DNA of 64,000 nt from Streptomyces sp. CNH099 (GTDB lineage: Bacteria > Actinomycetota > Actinomycetes > Streptomycetales > Streptomycetaceae). A program made the translations under genes and the position numbers. Location of the stretch: NCBI GenBank assembly GCA_000514715.1, contig AZWL01000015.1, positions 1 to 64,000 on the forward strand, written 5' to 3'. Positions 33,420 to 41,612 of the stretch are shown here, piece after piece. The notes below the pieces were generated by a model. The model was not told the origin of the DNA and searched no databases. It worked only from the letters and a program-made list of their open reading frames with translations. Position 1 is the first letter of the stretch. Each line of letters opens with the position of its first letter.

Positions 33420-34064
33420 TCAGACCCCCTTGGCCGCGCTACGGACCAGGACGAGGCCGCCGTTCGGACCGGGGACGGCGCCCTTGATGAGGAGCAGCCC
33501 CTTCTCCGCGTCAACGGCGTGGACGGTCAGGTTCTGGGTGGTGACCCGCTGGTTGCCCATCCGGCCGGCCATCCGCATGCCCTTGAACACGCGGCCGGGA
33601 GTGGCACAGCCGCCGATGGAACCGGGCTTGCGGTGCACGCGGTGGGCGCCGTGGCTGGCCTTGCCGCCGCTGAAGCCGTGCCGCTTCATGACGCCGGAGA
33701 AGCCCTTGCCCTTGCTCTTGCCGGTCACGTCGACCTTCACGCCGGCCTCGAAGGTCTCGGCGGTCACCTCCTGGCCGAGGGTGTACTCGGAGGCGTCCGC
33801 GGTGCGGATCTCCACCAGGTGGCGGCGGGGAGTGACGTCGGCCTTGGCGAAGTGGCCCTTGAGGGGCTTGTTCACCTTGCGCGGGTCGATCTCGCCGAAG
33901 GCGATCTGGACGGCGTCGTAGCCGTCGGAGTCTGCGGTGTGGACCTGGGTGACGACGCAGGGGCCGGCCTTGACCACGGTCACCGGGACGACACGGTTGT
34001 TCTCGTCCCAGACCTGGGTCATGCCGAGCTTCTCGCCCAGGACGCCCTTGATCTGCTTAGCCAT
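33420..34064 (-). CDS. rplC: 50S ribosomal protein L3
   Basis: L3 begins 50S assembly and its loop approaches the peptidyl-transferase centre. The 214-residue protein starts MAKQIKGVLGEKLGMTQVWD and contains GKSKGKGFSGVMKRHGFSGG and GSIGGCATPGRVFKGMRMAG, the loop next to the active site. It lies 14 bp after rpsJ. Confidence 0.97.
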   Translation of the reverse strand: MAKQIKGVLGEKLGMTQVWDENNRVVPVTVVKAGPCVVTQVHTADSDGYDAVQIAFGEIDPRKVNKPLKGHFAKADVTPRRHLVEIRTADASEYTLGQEVTAETFEAGVKVDVTGKSKGKGFSGVMKRHGFSGGKASHGAHRVHRKPGSIGGCATPGRVFKGMRMAGRMGNQRVTTQNLTVHAVDAEKGLLLIKGAVPGPNGGLVLVRSAAKGV

Positions 34065-34078
34065 CTCTCAGCGACCTC

Positions 34079-34387
34079 TCAGAGCTTGATCTCGATGTCG
34101 ACGCCGGCCGGAAGGTCCAGGCGCATCAGCGAGTCAACGGTCTTGGGGGTCGGGTCGAGGATGTCGATCAGACGCTTGTGGGTGCGCATCTCGAAGTGCT
34201 CGCGCGAGTCCTTGTACTTGTGCGGCGACTTGATGACGCAGTACACGTTCTTCTCTGTGGGCAGCGGCACCGGGCCCGCGACCGACGCACCAGTGCGGGT
34301 CACCGTCTCGACGATCTTCTTCGCCGAGGAGTCGATGACCTCGTGGTCGTAGGCCTTGAGCCGGATGCGGATCTTCTGTCCCGCCAT
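34079..34387 (-). CDS. rpsJ: 30S ribosomal protein S10
   Basis: S10 is a head protein that also partners NusB in antitermination. The 102-residue product starts MAGQKIRIRLKAYDHEVIDS and ends DLPAGVDIEIKL. It is the first gene of the S10 operon; the leader upstream carries a hairpin element at 34463-34491 almost identical to one before rpsL. Confidence 0.97.
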   Translation of the reverse strand: MAGQKIRIRLKAYDHEVIDSSAKKIVETVTRTGASVAGPVPLPTEKNVYCVIKSPHKYKDSREHFEMRTHKRLIDILDPTPKTVDSLMRLDLPAGVDIEIKL

Positions 34388-34462
34388 GGCTTCTCAGCAG
34401 TCCTGTTCTCTCGTAGCGCTCCGGCACCCGACGGTCCTCCGCCGCGGGGGCTGCGGACCGTC

Positions 34463-34491
34463 CCCCGACCCACGCGGTCGGGCGTGTCGCA
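34463..34491 (-). promoter_or_regulatory. S10-operon leader hairpin element (shared with rpsL leader)
   Basis: On the transcribed strand this 29-nt element contains a 7-bp stem CCCGACC/GGTCGGG round a GCGTG loop, preceded by TGCGACAC. It ends 75 nt before the rpsJ start. The same element with one substitution lies 71 nt before rpsL (55651-55679). Same orientation and similar distance point to a shared leader-RNA or promoter-proximal signal for ribosomal-protein operons. Confidence 0.6.
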
Positions 34492-34842
34492 ACCCTCGCC
34501 GCATTTCTCCCGCGAAAGCATTTCTCCTACGGACGTCCACGGAGGACCGTGGTCCGCAGGAGTTTTCCTTGCCGGAAGAGGGGGGAGGATCCCACCGAGT
34601 GCCCTGGCCTGCACCCCGCTGACGCTTCCCGGAAGATTCCCGTACTTCCGCCCCTGACGAGGGGCGACGAATACGTGGGACTCGCTTCCGGTCCTCCCGG
34701 CGGGAGGCGCGCAGCATCGACGCTCAGCCGAGCAACCTGGATAGTGTGCCATACGGCACTCGGCTCGCGCCAATCGGCGCAAATACCACGAGGGGCGCCG
34801 GAGCGGCGGAGCGGGGAGGGCCCGGGACCACCCCCGTCCGCG
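34492..34842 (-). other. S10 promoter region, no gene seen
   Basis: This 351-bp stretch separates the S10 leader element from the ATP-binding protein gene at 34843. It should hold the S10 promoter. An inverted repeat GTGCC-ATAC-GGCAC is at 34746-34759, near a CACTAT sequence that might be a -10 box on the minus strand. Open frames here have no family motif. Confidence 0.45.
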
Positions 34843-35283
34843 TCACCCGGTGTCGAACCGGACCCCCGCGACGACGGCCTTGCCGCAGACGCGGCGGGGG
34901 ACGACGCCCCAGGCGGCGGAGAGGGTGTCGACGAGGAGGAGCCCGCGGCCGCCGCAGGCGGGTGCGCCGGGCGGGGCCGGGGTGAGGGCGGGCGAGCCGG
35001 GGCCGGGGTCGGAGACGGCGAGCCAGTAGTGGCCGTCGGCGGGCCAGAGGAGGAGTTCGACGCGGTGGTCCTCGGCGGGCCGGGTGCCGTGGCGTACGGC
35101 GTTGGTGACGAGTTCGGAGGCGAGGAGCTGCAGGTCGTGGCCGAGTCGGGGGCGGTGGCGGTGCGGCAGGGCGTCGAGGACGGCCCGGCGCGCGCGGGGG
35201 ACGGACCGGGGGTGGGCGGGGAGGGCCCAGCGGGCGGGAAGGGTCGGGAGGGGCGGAGTGGGGTGGCAGCGGTGTGGGGGCAT
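34843..35283 (-). CDS. ATP-binding protein, HATPase_c (anti-sigma regulatory factor-like)
   Basis: A 146-residue GHKL ATPase with N box LLASELVTNAVRHG, G1 box VSDPGPGSP and G2 box GGRGLLLVDTLSAAWGV. It has a Pro/His-rich N-terminus. It is divergent from an XRE regulator followed by a DUF397 gene. That three-gene arrangement recurs many times in Streptomyces chromosomes and is thought to modulate development or sigma-factor activity. The ATG at 35283 is chosen; an upstream GTG at 35418 is possible. Confidence 0.8.
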   Translation of the reverse strand: MPPHRCHPTPPLPTLPARWALPAHPRSVPRARRAVLDALPHRHRPRLGHDLQLLASELVTNAVRHGTRPAEDHRVELLLWPADGHYWLAVSDPGPGSPALTPAPPGAPACGGRGLLLVDTLSAAWGVVPRRVCGKAVVAGVRFDTG

Positions 35284-35522
35284 GGCGTACTCCCGGGCTG
35301 AGGGTGGTCGTGGACGCGCCGGTGGCCTGCCTCCCTGGGTGCGAGCACGCCGCCCAGGGAGAGCGGGCATGCTCGCGCGGTGCGCTTCCGGCGTCGCGGT
35401 GAGTACCTTGCGCGTCACTCACCGTAGAGCATGAGTGTCACATGTGCTACCGAATCCGGGAACCGCTTGGCCGATGCCGTCGCAGCGCGGCAGACTGGCT
35501 CGCGCACACGGAGAGGAAGCGG

Positions 35523-36374
35523 ATGCCGCCAAGGAGTAATCCCACCGCGCGCCAGCAACGCCTGGGCACCGAGCTGCGCAAGCTGCGCGAGGCAGCCGGG
35601 CTGTCCACCGAACAGGCCGCCGCCGTGCTGGCGACGAACCGCACCGTCATCACCAGCACCGAAGCAGGACGCCACGGCATCAGCCCGGAGCGCGTACGCC
35701 GGCTGGCGTGCAACTACGAGTGTGCGGACGAGGCGTTGGTCGACGCCTTGGTGCGCATGGCCGCGGATCGCACCCGCGGGTGGTGGGAGGAGTTCCGCGG
35801 GGTGCTGCCGCCGACGTTCCTCGACATCTCGGAGCTGGAGTGGTTCGCCACAGCGCTGCGTATGGCCACGATGACCCACATGCCCGGCCCGTTCCAGACG
35901 GAGGCGTTCGCCCGCGCGCTCTTCGACGCGGCCATCCCGCCGCTGCCCGCGGACGAGTTCGAAGCCCGAGTCGCCCACCGCGTGCGACGGCACGAGGCGA
36001 TCACCCGGCCCGGGGCTCCCACGTACACGGCCGTCGTACACGAAGCCGCGCTGCGGATCGAGGTTGGCGGTCGCAAGGTGCTGCGCGAGCAGCTCCAGCA
36101 TGTCTTGGCGATGGCCGACCGCGACAACATCACAGTCCGGGCCATGCCGTTCTCGGCGGGGGCGATCCCCGGTTCAGGCCAGACCATCCTGTACGCCGCG
36201 GACAGGGTGCCGAGCCTGGACACGGCACAGTTGGACCGTACGAACGCGGCCGAGTTCCTTCACCTGGACGCACAACTCCGCAAGTTCCGGCTCCATCTGG
36301 ACCGAATGCAGCACATCGCACTGTCGCCCGCAGAGACCCGCGATCTGATCCGCACCATCGTCCACCAGCTCTAG
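35523..36374 (+). CDS. XRE-family regulator with DUF5753 domain
   Basis: A 283-residue protein with an N-terminal helix-turn-helix (LGTELRKLREAAGLSTEQAA, then NRTVITSTEAGRHGIS) and a C-terminal DUF5753 region (LEWFATALRMATMTHMPGPF, PRRP-like RRHEAITRPGAPTYTAVVHE, and NITVRAMPFSAGAIPGSGQ). The ATG at 35523 follows a GGAAG-type ribosome site. The small DUF397 gene begins nine bases after its stop, so the two are co-expressed. In characterised relatives the DUF397 partner is functionally linked to the XRE protein. Confidence 0.9.
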   Translation: MPPRSNPTARQQRLGTELRKLREAAGLSTEQAAAVLATNRTVITSTEAGRHGISPERVRRLACNYECADEALVDALVRMAADRTRGWWEEFRGVLPPTFLDISELEWFATALRMATMTHMPGPFQTEAFARALFDAAIPPLPADEFEARVAHRVRRHEAITRPGAPTYTAVVHEAALRIEVGGRKVLREQLQHVLAMADRDNITVRAMPFSAGAIPGSGQTILYAADRVPSLDTAQLDRTNAAEFLHLDAQLRKFRLHLDRMQHIALSPAETRDLIRTIVHQL

Positions 36375-36383
36375 GGAGTACCC

Positions 36384-36575
36384 ATGCCTGACATCACGTG
36401 GGAGCAACCGTTCTGCCAGGACTCGGGCAACTGCTTCCGCATAGGAACGGACGCGGAAGGCAACGCCCACATCGCCGTGGCGGGCCAGGAAGAACACCAC
36501 ATCACCGACTCCGTCGAAGCCCTCCGCACCCTCATCCGCGACATCAAGGCCGGCAAAGCCGACCACCTGCTGTGA
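36384..36575 (+). CDS. DUF397 small protein
   Basis: A 63-residue product with the DUF397 pattern: TWEQPFCQDSGNCFRIGTDA near the start and the C-terminal SVEALRTLIRDIKAGKADHL, which usually ends in a segment for insertion into a partner. It forms a pair with the upstream XRE regulator, separated by nine bases. Confidence 0.85.
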   Translation: MPDITWEQPFCQDSGNCFRIGTDAEGNAHIAVAGQEEHHITDSVEALRTLIRDIKAGKADHLL

Positions 36576-36720
36576 CCGCACCACCCGGCATCCGGGGCGC
36601 CCGGCGCCACCCCGGCGCCCGGGACAGCCGCGAACGGGGTGGGGCGGACCCGGCCCCCGCGCCGGGGTACGCGCTTACCCGGCGCCGTACGGTTCCTCGC
36701 GGACGGCGCCCAGGACGAGC

Positions 36721-37596
36721 TTGGCGATGAAGATGGCCCGCCAGCGAATGCACTGGTCGCGGGGTGTCCGGGGCGCGACGGCGCCCGCAGATCGGCAGCC
36801 CGCACGAGCCGGCAACCGCGCCCGCTGCCCCGGCCGGAGAACCGGCGGCTGCGTCGTCGCGGTCGCGTTATCGATCGCGATGGCCGGCTGCGGGAGCCGG
36901 GACACCGCCGAGAGCGCGGAAGAGGACGCGTAGAAGAACGAGGCGCAGGACGCCAGGCCGGTCGTGCTCGTCAACAGGGCGTTGGAGACGACGTTCGACA
37001 CGACGACGTCGCTGACGTCCACGAAGAACGCGCTGACGGACGGGACGGTGGTCGTGCGCAGCACCGTCGCCGACGGCACCCCCGAGTGCCACATGCACAT
37101 AAGTAAGGGCGACGACAGCTCCATAGATTTCCTGGTGAACGACTCAGGGGTCTACACCCGCATCACAGAAGAAGCGATACGAGAGACGGCGCTGCGGCAG
37201 GGACAAGTGTTGCCGGAGCAGATCACGGCGATGGCCGGCCGATGGGTGAAGCGCGGCGCGGACAAGGCCGAGATCATGCGCGAGGAGCTGTGCCGCCCGG
37301 AGGCTCAGCGTGCCCAGTTGGAGGAGCAGCTCCCGACCCCGAAGAACCTCAGGCACGGCAAGAAGGAAGCCGCGAGCCTGAACGGCCGGCCGACCACGAA
37401 GCTCACCTTCACGGGGGGACCTAGCAGGCTGGAGGTGCAGGTCGCGGCCGAAGGCCGACCGTACCTGCTGAAGATCGTCGAGTACGGTGGCGTGCTCTGG
37501 GAGTTCGGCGGGTTCGACAAGCCGTACCGGGTGAGCACGCCCGAGACGTCGATAGACGAAACGGACGTGGCGGCGGAGATCCTGGACGCCGTGTGA
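36721..37596 (+). pseudogene. Lipoprotein gene interrupted by an in-frame TAG
   Basis: One frame reads a lipoprotein signal (VVAVALSIAMAGC, then GSRDTAESAEEDA), then a TAG at 36931-36933, then continues in the same frame without another break as KNEAQDARPVVLVNRALETT and a further 200 residues ending VAAEILDAV. Removing the TAG gives one exported lipoprotein of about 230 residues after the cysteine. The fold may resemble LppX/LolA-like lipoproteins, but I do not recognise a named family. A re-start at the GTG 36964 would give a product without a signal peptide. A decayed copy of the same gene is at 41613-41945. Confidence 0.65.
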
Positions 37597-37702
37597 CTGT
37601 GTCCACCCGGCGTGGCGTACCGCGCCGGCGTCAGCCGGGCCCGCCGCGCCAGGACCCGCTGAAGGCGACGGCAGACCCTGGGCCGAGCCGGCCGGGCCGC
37701 AA

Positions 37703-37743
37703 GAGGCCCGCCGCGGACGGGTGATACGTCCGTGGCGGGCCTC
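37703..37743. terminator. Bidirectional terminator hairpin
   Basis: A 16-bp stem with one G-T wobble (37703-37718 with 37728-37743) and a 9-nt loop lies between the convergent lipoprotein genes ending at 37596 and 37761. Confidence 0.75.
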
Positions 37744-37760
37744 GCCGCGCGTGGTGCAGG

Positions 37761-38393
37761 TCAGCTCATGGGCGTCGAGTCGACCTTGAAGTCCATCTGA
37801 ACCGTGTCTCCGGCGACCGATGTCGCGGTGACCGTCACACCCCACTGCTGGCTTTCCGCGCCGAGTACGCAGCGGACCGTGGCGTTCACCCGAGCCGGCA
37901 GGTCCTGGGGGCAGTGGAAGCTGTCGGGCTCCCGGCCGACCTGCGCCGCCAGGGCGGTCCTGCCCTGGCGCTCGACCTCGCTGCTCGGCACCGACTCCGA
38001 CGCGCCTCCGGCACCCGGGGACGCGGAGCCGTCCTCGGCGGGGGACGCGGAGGGGTCAGCCTTGGGGGCGTCGTCTGCCTTGACGTCCATGCGGATCGTG
38101 TCGCCGTCGACCGACTTCGCGGTGACCGTCACGCCGACCTTGGTCCCGCCGTCGGTCAGTTCGCAGCGGACAGTCGCGCCCACCTCGGCCTTGAGGTCGT
38201 CCTCGCAGGTGACGTCGTCGGGCTCGCGGCCGACCTCCTTGGCCAGAGCTTCCGATGCCTTCTCCGCGACGTCCTCTTTGCTCATGCTGTCGGACGAGCT
38301 TCCGACGCTGACCGAGCACCCGGCGGAGAGCAGCACCGCCAGCACACCCGCGGTGGCCCCGGTCAGAATCCGGCTCGAAACGGCACGGCGCAT
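37761..38393 (-). CDS. Lipoprotein with two DUF4333 domains
   Basis: A 210-residue exported lipoprotein. The signal peptide ends in the lipobox VLLSAGC, followed by a Ser-rich linker. Two homologous DUF4333 units follow: EDVAEKASEALAKEVGREPD with the CEDDLKAEVGATVRCELT core, and QGRTALAAQVGREPDSFHCP with the LPARVNATVRCVLG core. Each unit has two cysteines in register for a disulfide. A Pro/Ser/Ala linker joins them. The ATG at 38393 is preferred to 38411 because GGGGG lies six bases ahead. The role is unknown; single-domain versions are common in actinobacteria. Confidence 0.85.
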   Translation of the reverse strand: MRRAVSSRILTGATAGVLAVLLSAGCSVSVGSSSDSMSKEDVAEKASEALAKEVGREPDDVTCEDDLKAEVGATVRCELTDGGTKVGVTVTAKSVDGDTIRMDVKADDAPKADPSASPAEDGSASPGAGGASESVPSSEVERQGRTALAAQVGREPDSFHCPQDLPARVNATVRCVLGAESQQWGVTVTATSVAGDTVQMDFKVDSTPMS

Positions 38394-38877
38394 TGCATCC
38401 CCCGAAAACACTCATGACTTGATCCCACCGGTCAAGGCATGAACATATCATTTACCAATCAGATCAGATGAAGGACCGTGATGACGGTCCGGGGAACATC
38501 CTGGGCGGCCGTGTCTGCCTCCTCCCGACGTCACGGCCCCGGCGGCGCCGGCTGGACGGCACCCTGGCGCGTGTGGCCACGGCGCCCCCAGAACCCGCGG
38601 CACGGGCTCACGGTCGGCCGCGACCGGCGCTTTTCGGCCACCTCACAGGCCGCGTAGACCAAGTTTCGCCCCGCAAGACGCAAGGACGCGGGAGGGTCTA
38701 CGCCGGGTTCCGACTCCGTGCGGCAGGGGGTCGACCACGCGTGCGGCCGGTTGGTCGACGGCGCCGAGATCGACGGTCTCCCGCCCCTCTTCGGCCGCCT
38801 CGTGGATCCTGCCACTGACCTCATGGGCGCGTGGCCCCGCGGTCTCGCCGGCGGAGCCTCGGCTCCGGATCGCAAGC
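38394..38877. other. Promoter region and unassigned sequence
   Basis: The first 80 bp are noticeably AT-richer (ATATCATTTACCAATCAGAT near 38443) and should contain the promoter of the DUF4333 lipoprotein. From about 38640 to 38830 one minus-strand frame reads a protein-like stretch (EVSGRIHEAAEEGRETVDLG) without a start or clean ends, which may be a gene remnant. No complete gene could be supported. Confidence 0.4.
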
Positions 38878-39078
38878 TCACGCCAGGAGCAGGCCGACGC
38901 CCGTCAGCAGTGCGGTACCGACCAGCACAGCGACGGCCAGGACGGTGCGCTTGCCTGCACCGCGGAGGCGGAGCGCGAGGGCCGGCGGGCCGAGGGGAGG
39001 AGTCCTGTTGTCCAGGTCTGCCTCCCTGACGATCTGGGTGATCTCGGCTTGGGCGAAGATGCACGGAGTCCCGAGCAT
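38878..39078 (-). CDS. Small tail-anchored membrane protein, hypothetical
   Basis: A 66-residue frame starting MLGTPCIFAQAEITQIVREA, with a polar first half, an RLRGAGKR basic stretch and a C-terminal hydrophobic segment (TVLAVAVLVGTALLTGVGLL). It begins 37 bp after the broken kinase-like gene in the same direction, so the two may form an operon. I do not recognise a family. The clear separation of polar, basic and membrane segments supports coding. Confidence 0.45.
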   Translation of the reverse strand: MLGTPCIFAQAEITQIVREADLDNRTPPLGPPALALRLRGAGKRTVLAVAVLVGTALLTGVGLLLA

Positions 39079-39115
39079 CGGATCGAAAAGGCGGCCTGAA
39101 GACTTCGGCCAGGCG

Positions 39116-39993
39116 CTAGCGGGCGTGAGGGGCGTAGCGGCGCAGGATGCGGTGGAGCTGGAAGATCCACCGTTCCAGCTCCGCCTCGGTCCCGGCGTGC
39201 ACCGTGCACGGCCAGGCCGAGCCGCCGGCGGTCGCCGCCTCCACGTCGAGGGCGCGCCACCGGCGCTGCGGGACGACCGTCGCCGACTCCAGCTTCGCCC
39301 AGTCGAACTCGGCCGTGCCGCCCTCGACGCCGAGCGCGAGGCCGTCGGGGCCGGCGGTGAGGACATGCTTGTGGTCGCGTGCGGACAGGGTGGGCTCCGG
39401 GGTCTCGGCGTCGGCCGGATCATCCTCGACGTCGAGTTCGCGGCCGAGGAGGGCCGCCAGCCACTCCAACGTCTCCGCCGCGGTGGGCCGCAGTTCCGGT
39501 TCGGGTGCGAGGCACGCGGCGACGAGGGGACGGATGGCGTGGGTGAGGGGGTGGAGGTCGGGCTCGTCGTGCGCGATGCGGTGCGCGGTCATGAGCGGCG
39601 TGTCCGCCTCGTACGCGCTCCCGCCGGCGGCGGCCACCAGCACCGCGCCCAGCGCGAAGAGGTCGCCGGCCCGGCTGGCCGCCCCGGCACCGCGCCCAGC
39701 GCGAAGAGGTCGCCGGCCCGGCTGGCCGCCCCGGCACCGCCGAGTTCCGGCGCCCGGTAGGCGTCGGGCAGCGGCCCGACGCTCCCGGGGTCCACGAGCC
39801 AGGGCCCGTCCTCGTCCAGTACGACGCTCGCGGGATAGAGCATCCCGTACGCCGGCGCCCCTTCTTCGCGTACGGTCTCCAGCTCGCCGATCAGCGCGAC
39901 GCCGAGGCGTATGACCTCGTCCTCGTCCAGCGGCCCCTGTTCGACGAGCCGTTCGGCCAGCGACGGCGGCGGCAGCGGTTCCTCGTGGTCCAT
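39116..39993 (-). pseudogene. Protein-kinase-like (pseudokinase) gene broken by a 47-bp duplication
   Basis: From the ATG at 39993 the frame reads MDHEEPLPPPSLAERLVEQG, then GMLYPASVVLDEDGPWLVDP, YRAPELGG and AGDLFALGAV. It then enters the second copy of a 47-bp tandem duplication out of frame. The downstream frame resumes LVAAAGGSAYEADTPLMTAH and LVAACLAPEPELRPTAAETL to the stop at 39116. Deleting one 47-bp copy restores one reading frame of about 275 codons. Even restored, it looks like a pseudokinase: there is no Gly-rich loop or catalytic lysine, HRD is missing and DFG reads DPG, while the APE and C-lobe are kept. The last 80 residues (RDHKHVLTAGPDGLALGVEG) look like a separate beta domain. 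Confidence 0.7.
39645..39738. repeat. 47-bp perfect tandem duplication
   Basis: 39645-39691 and 39692-39738 are identical over 47 bp; each begins GCGCCCAGCGCGAAGAGGTC and ends GGCACC, and CACC also precedes the first copy. 47 is not a multiple of three, so the duplication shifts the kinase-like frame. The short flanking match suggests replication slippage, or an assembly artefact. Confidence 0.95.
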
Positions 39994-40157
39994 GACCGTG
40001 GATGGTCCCACGCGGTCGCTACGGCGGCACCGGCCGGCGGCGAGGCGACGATCGCGAAGGGTACGAACCGCGGGTAACGCCGCCGACCAACGGGGGCAAA
40101 CCGCCCACGAGCCCCGACTTGTGCGCACCACCACGCGCCCACCCGTCGCCCCAGGGC

Positions 40158-40955
40158 CTACGCAACCGGCCGGTGCTGCTCCCCCTGACCGTCCGCCAGG
40201 ACCCGAGCCGTGGCCCGCACAAAGGCGTCCGGGTTGTCGAGCATGATGTTGTGGCCGCAATCCGGGACCGGTACGACCGCGACGCCCGCATCCACGAGGT
40301 CATCCGCACCCCGCAACGGCCCGTCCGCTTCCGGCAGCAGGTAGGCGCGGGGGATCTCCAGACCGAGCAGCAGCTCACGCATCGTCGGCGTCGTGCCCCG
40401 GGCAAGGTTCGCGGCGCTGCGGTACAAGGCCGTGCGGTCCGCCAGGCGCATCGTGGACCACCAGTGCTCCCCCGCCCGGTCGCGGACGGTCTCCCAGCCG
40501 CCCTCCAGGAACTCCCGCTCGCCGAAGGCGGCGATGAGCCTGCTGCCGTTGGCGGCCCGGTCGGGCTGGACGGGGTCGAGGTTGGCGTCGATGAGGACCA
40601 GGCGGGAGACCGACTGCGGGTGGCGGGCGGCCAGCACGATCGCGACCGATCCGCCCATGCTGTGCGCGATCACTTCGGCGCCGCTCACGCCGGCCGCCTC
40701 CAGTGCGGCGGCGAGGGCGTCGGCGTGGGACTCCAGCGTGTAGTCGAAGTCGGCAGGACGGTCGCTGTGGCCATGGCCGAGCAGGTCGACCAGCACCGAG
40801 CGGTGACCGGCGAGCCGGGGTTCGACGGCCACCTCCGTGAAGTACACGGGCGACGTGGCGCCCAGGCCGTGGACGTACACGCGGACGGGCTCGCCGCCCG
40901 GAAGCTCGACCCAGCGAATACGGTCGTTCCCGGCGGTCACTGCGGCGCTGCGCAT
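40158..40955 (-). CDS. Alpha/beta hydrolase
   Basis: A 265-residue alpha/beta-fold hydrolase. The oxyanion region is VYVHGLGATSPVYFTE, the nucleophile elbow is AHSMGGSVAIVLAARHP with Ser in HSMGG, and the catalytic His is in PDCGHNIMLDNPDAF near the end. LIDANLDPVQPD follows the elbow. The substrate is unknown. The ATG at 40955 has a GGAGGGG site upstream. It is a single transcription unit, tail to tail with nothing on the other strand. Confidence 0.88.
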   Translation of the reverse strand: MRSAAVTAGNDRIRWVELPGGEPVRVYVHGLGATSPVYFTEVAVEPRLAGHRSVLVDLLGHGHSDRPADFDYTLESHADALAAALEAAGVSGAEVIAHSMGGSVAIVLAARHPQSVSRLVLIDANLDPVQPDRAANGSRLIAAFGEREFLEGGWETVRDRAGEHWWSTMRLADRTALYRSAANLARGTTPTMRELLLGLEIPRAYLLPEADGPLRGADDLVDAGVAVVPVPDCGHNIMLDNPDAFVRATARVLADGQGEQHRPVA

Positions 40956-41047
40956 GCTCTGCCCCCCTCCACAACAACAGGTCGGCGAGCATAACCCGCC
41001 GCCCGCGGAGCCGGCCCCGCCCGCCACGCCGGCCCCGCCCGCACCCG

Positions 41048-41505
41048 CTAGATCACCGGCGGCCCCGCCTCCACCCGGCGCAGCACCGGCGCCAGGCGGT
41101 CCAGGTCCGGGCCGGTCTGGATCTGCCGTTCGTCCCACCACGTGGCTCCCGCGTCGTGCAGCGGGCCGATCACGTCCCGCGCCCCGGCCGCGTCCGGGGG
41201 CGTGGCGCTACCGAGTACGAACTCGAAGGGCCCCTCGGCCCCGGCCGCCGCGCGGTGTTCGCGCACGTACGCGACGAGGTCCCGTACCTCGGCCAGCTCC
41301 GGCACGTATCCGTGCCGCGCCGACTCGAACAACGGCACCGCCCCGTCCCACCGCGCCGCCCGCCGCATCGGCGGCCGCCGCGGCCAGAACCCGCCGATCC
41401 ACACCGGCGGCCGGGGCTGCTGCACGGTGGCGGGCAGCAGGGCGGTGTCGCGTGGCGGGGGTCGGCGAAGTCGCCGAAGTTGGGGATGTTGACGGAGAAG
41501 CGCAT
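41048..41505 (-). pseudogene. Remnant of a luciferase-like (LLM) flavin monooxygenase gene
   Basis: At 41505 a start reads MRFSVNIPNFGDFADP, the first 16 residues expected of an F420/FMN LLM-class oxidoreductase. Straight after this, in another frame, the sequence reads QQPRPPVWIGGFWPRRPPMR through GARDVIGPLHDAGATWWDER to a stop at 41048, which is the C-terminal third of the same family. About 170 residues of the middle are missing, compared with the usual length near 280-300. It is a deletion remnant and cannot make an active enzyme. Confidence 0.65.
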
Positions 41506-41612
41506 CCCCGCAGGATGCGCGGCGTGTCCCGCGAAGGGCAATCACATGCGGCGCGGGTCGAGCGGCCACGGCGCACCACCCGCTCCCGCGTCATGGCGCG
41601 GCGCCGCGAGGT

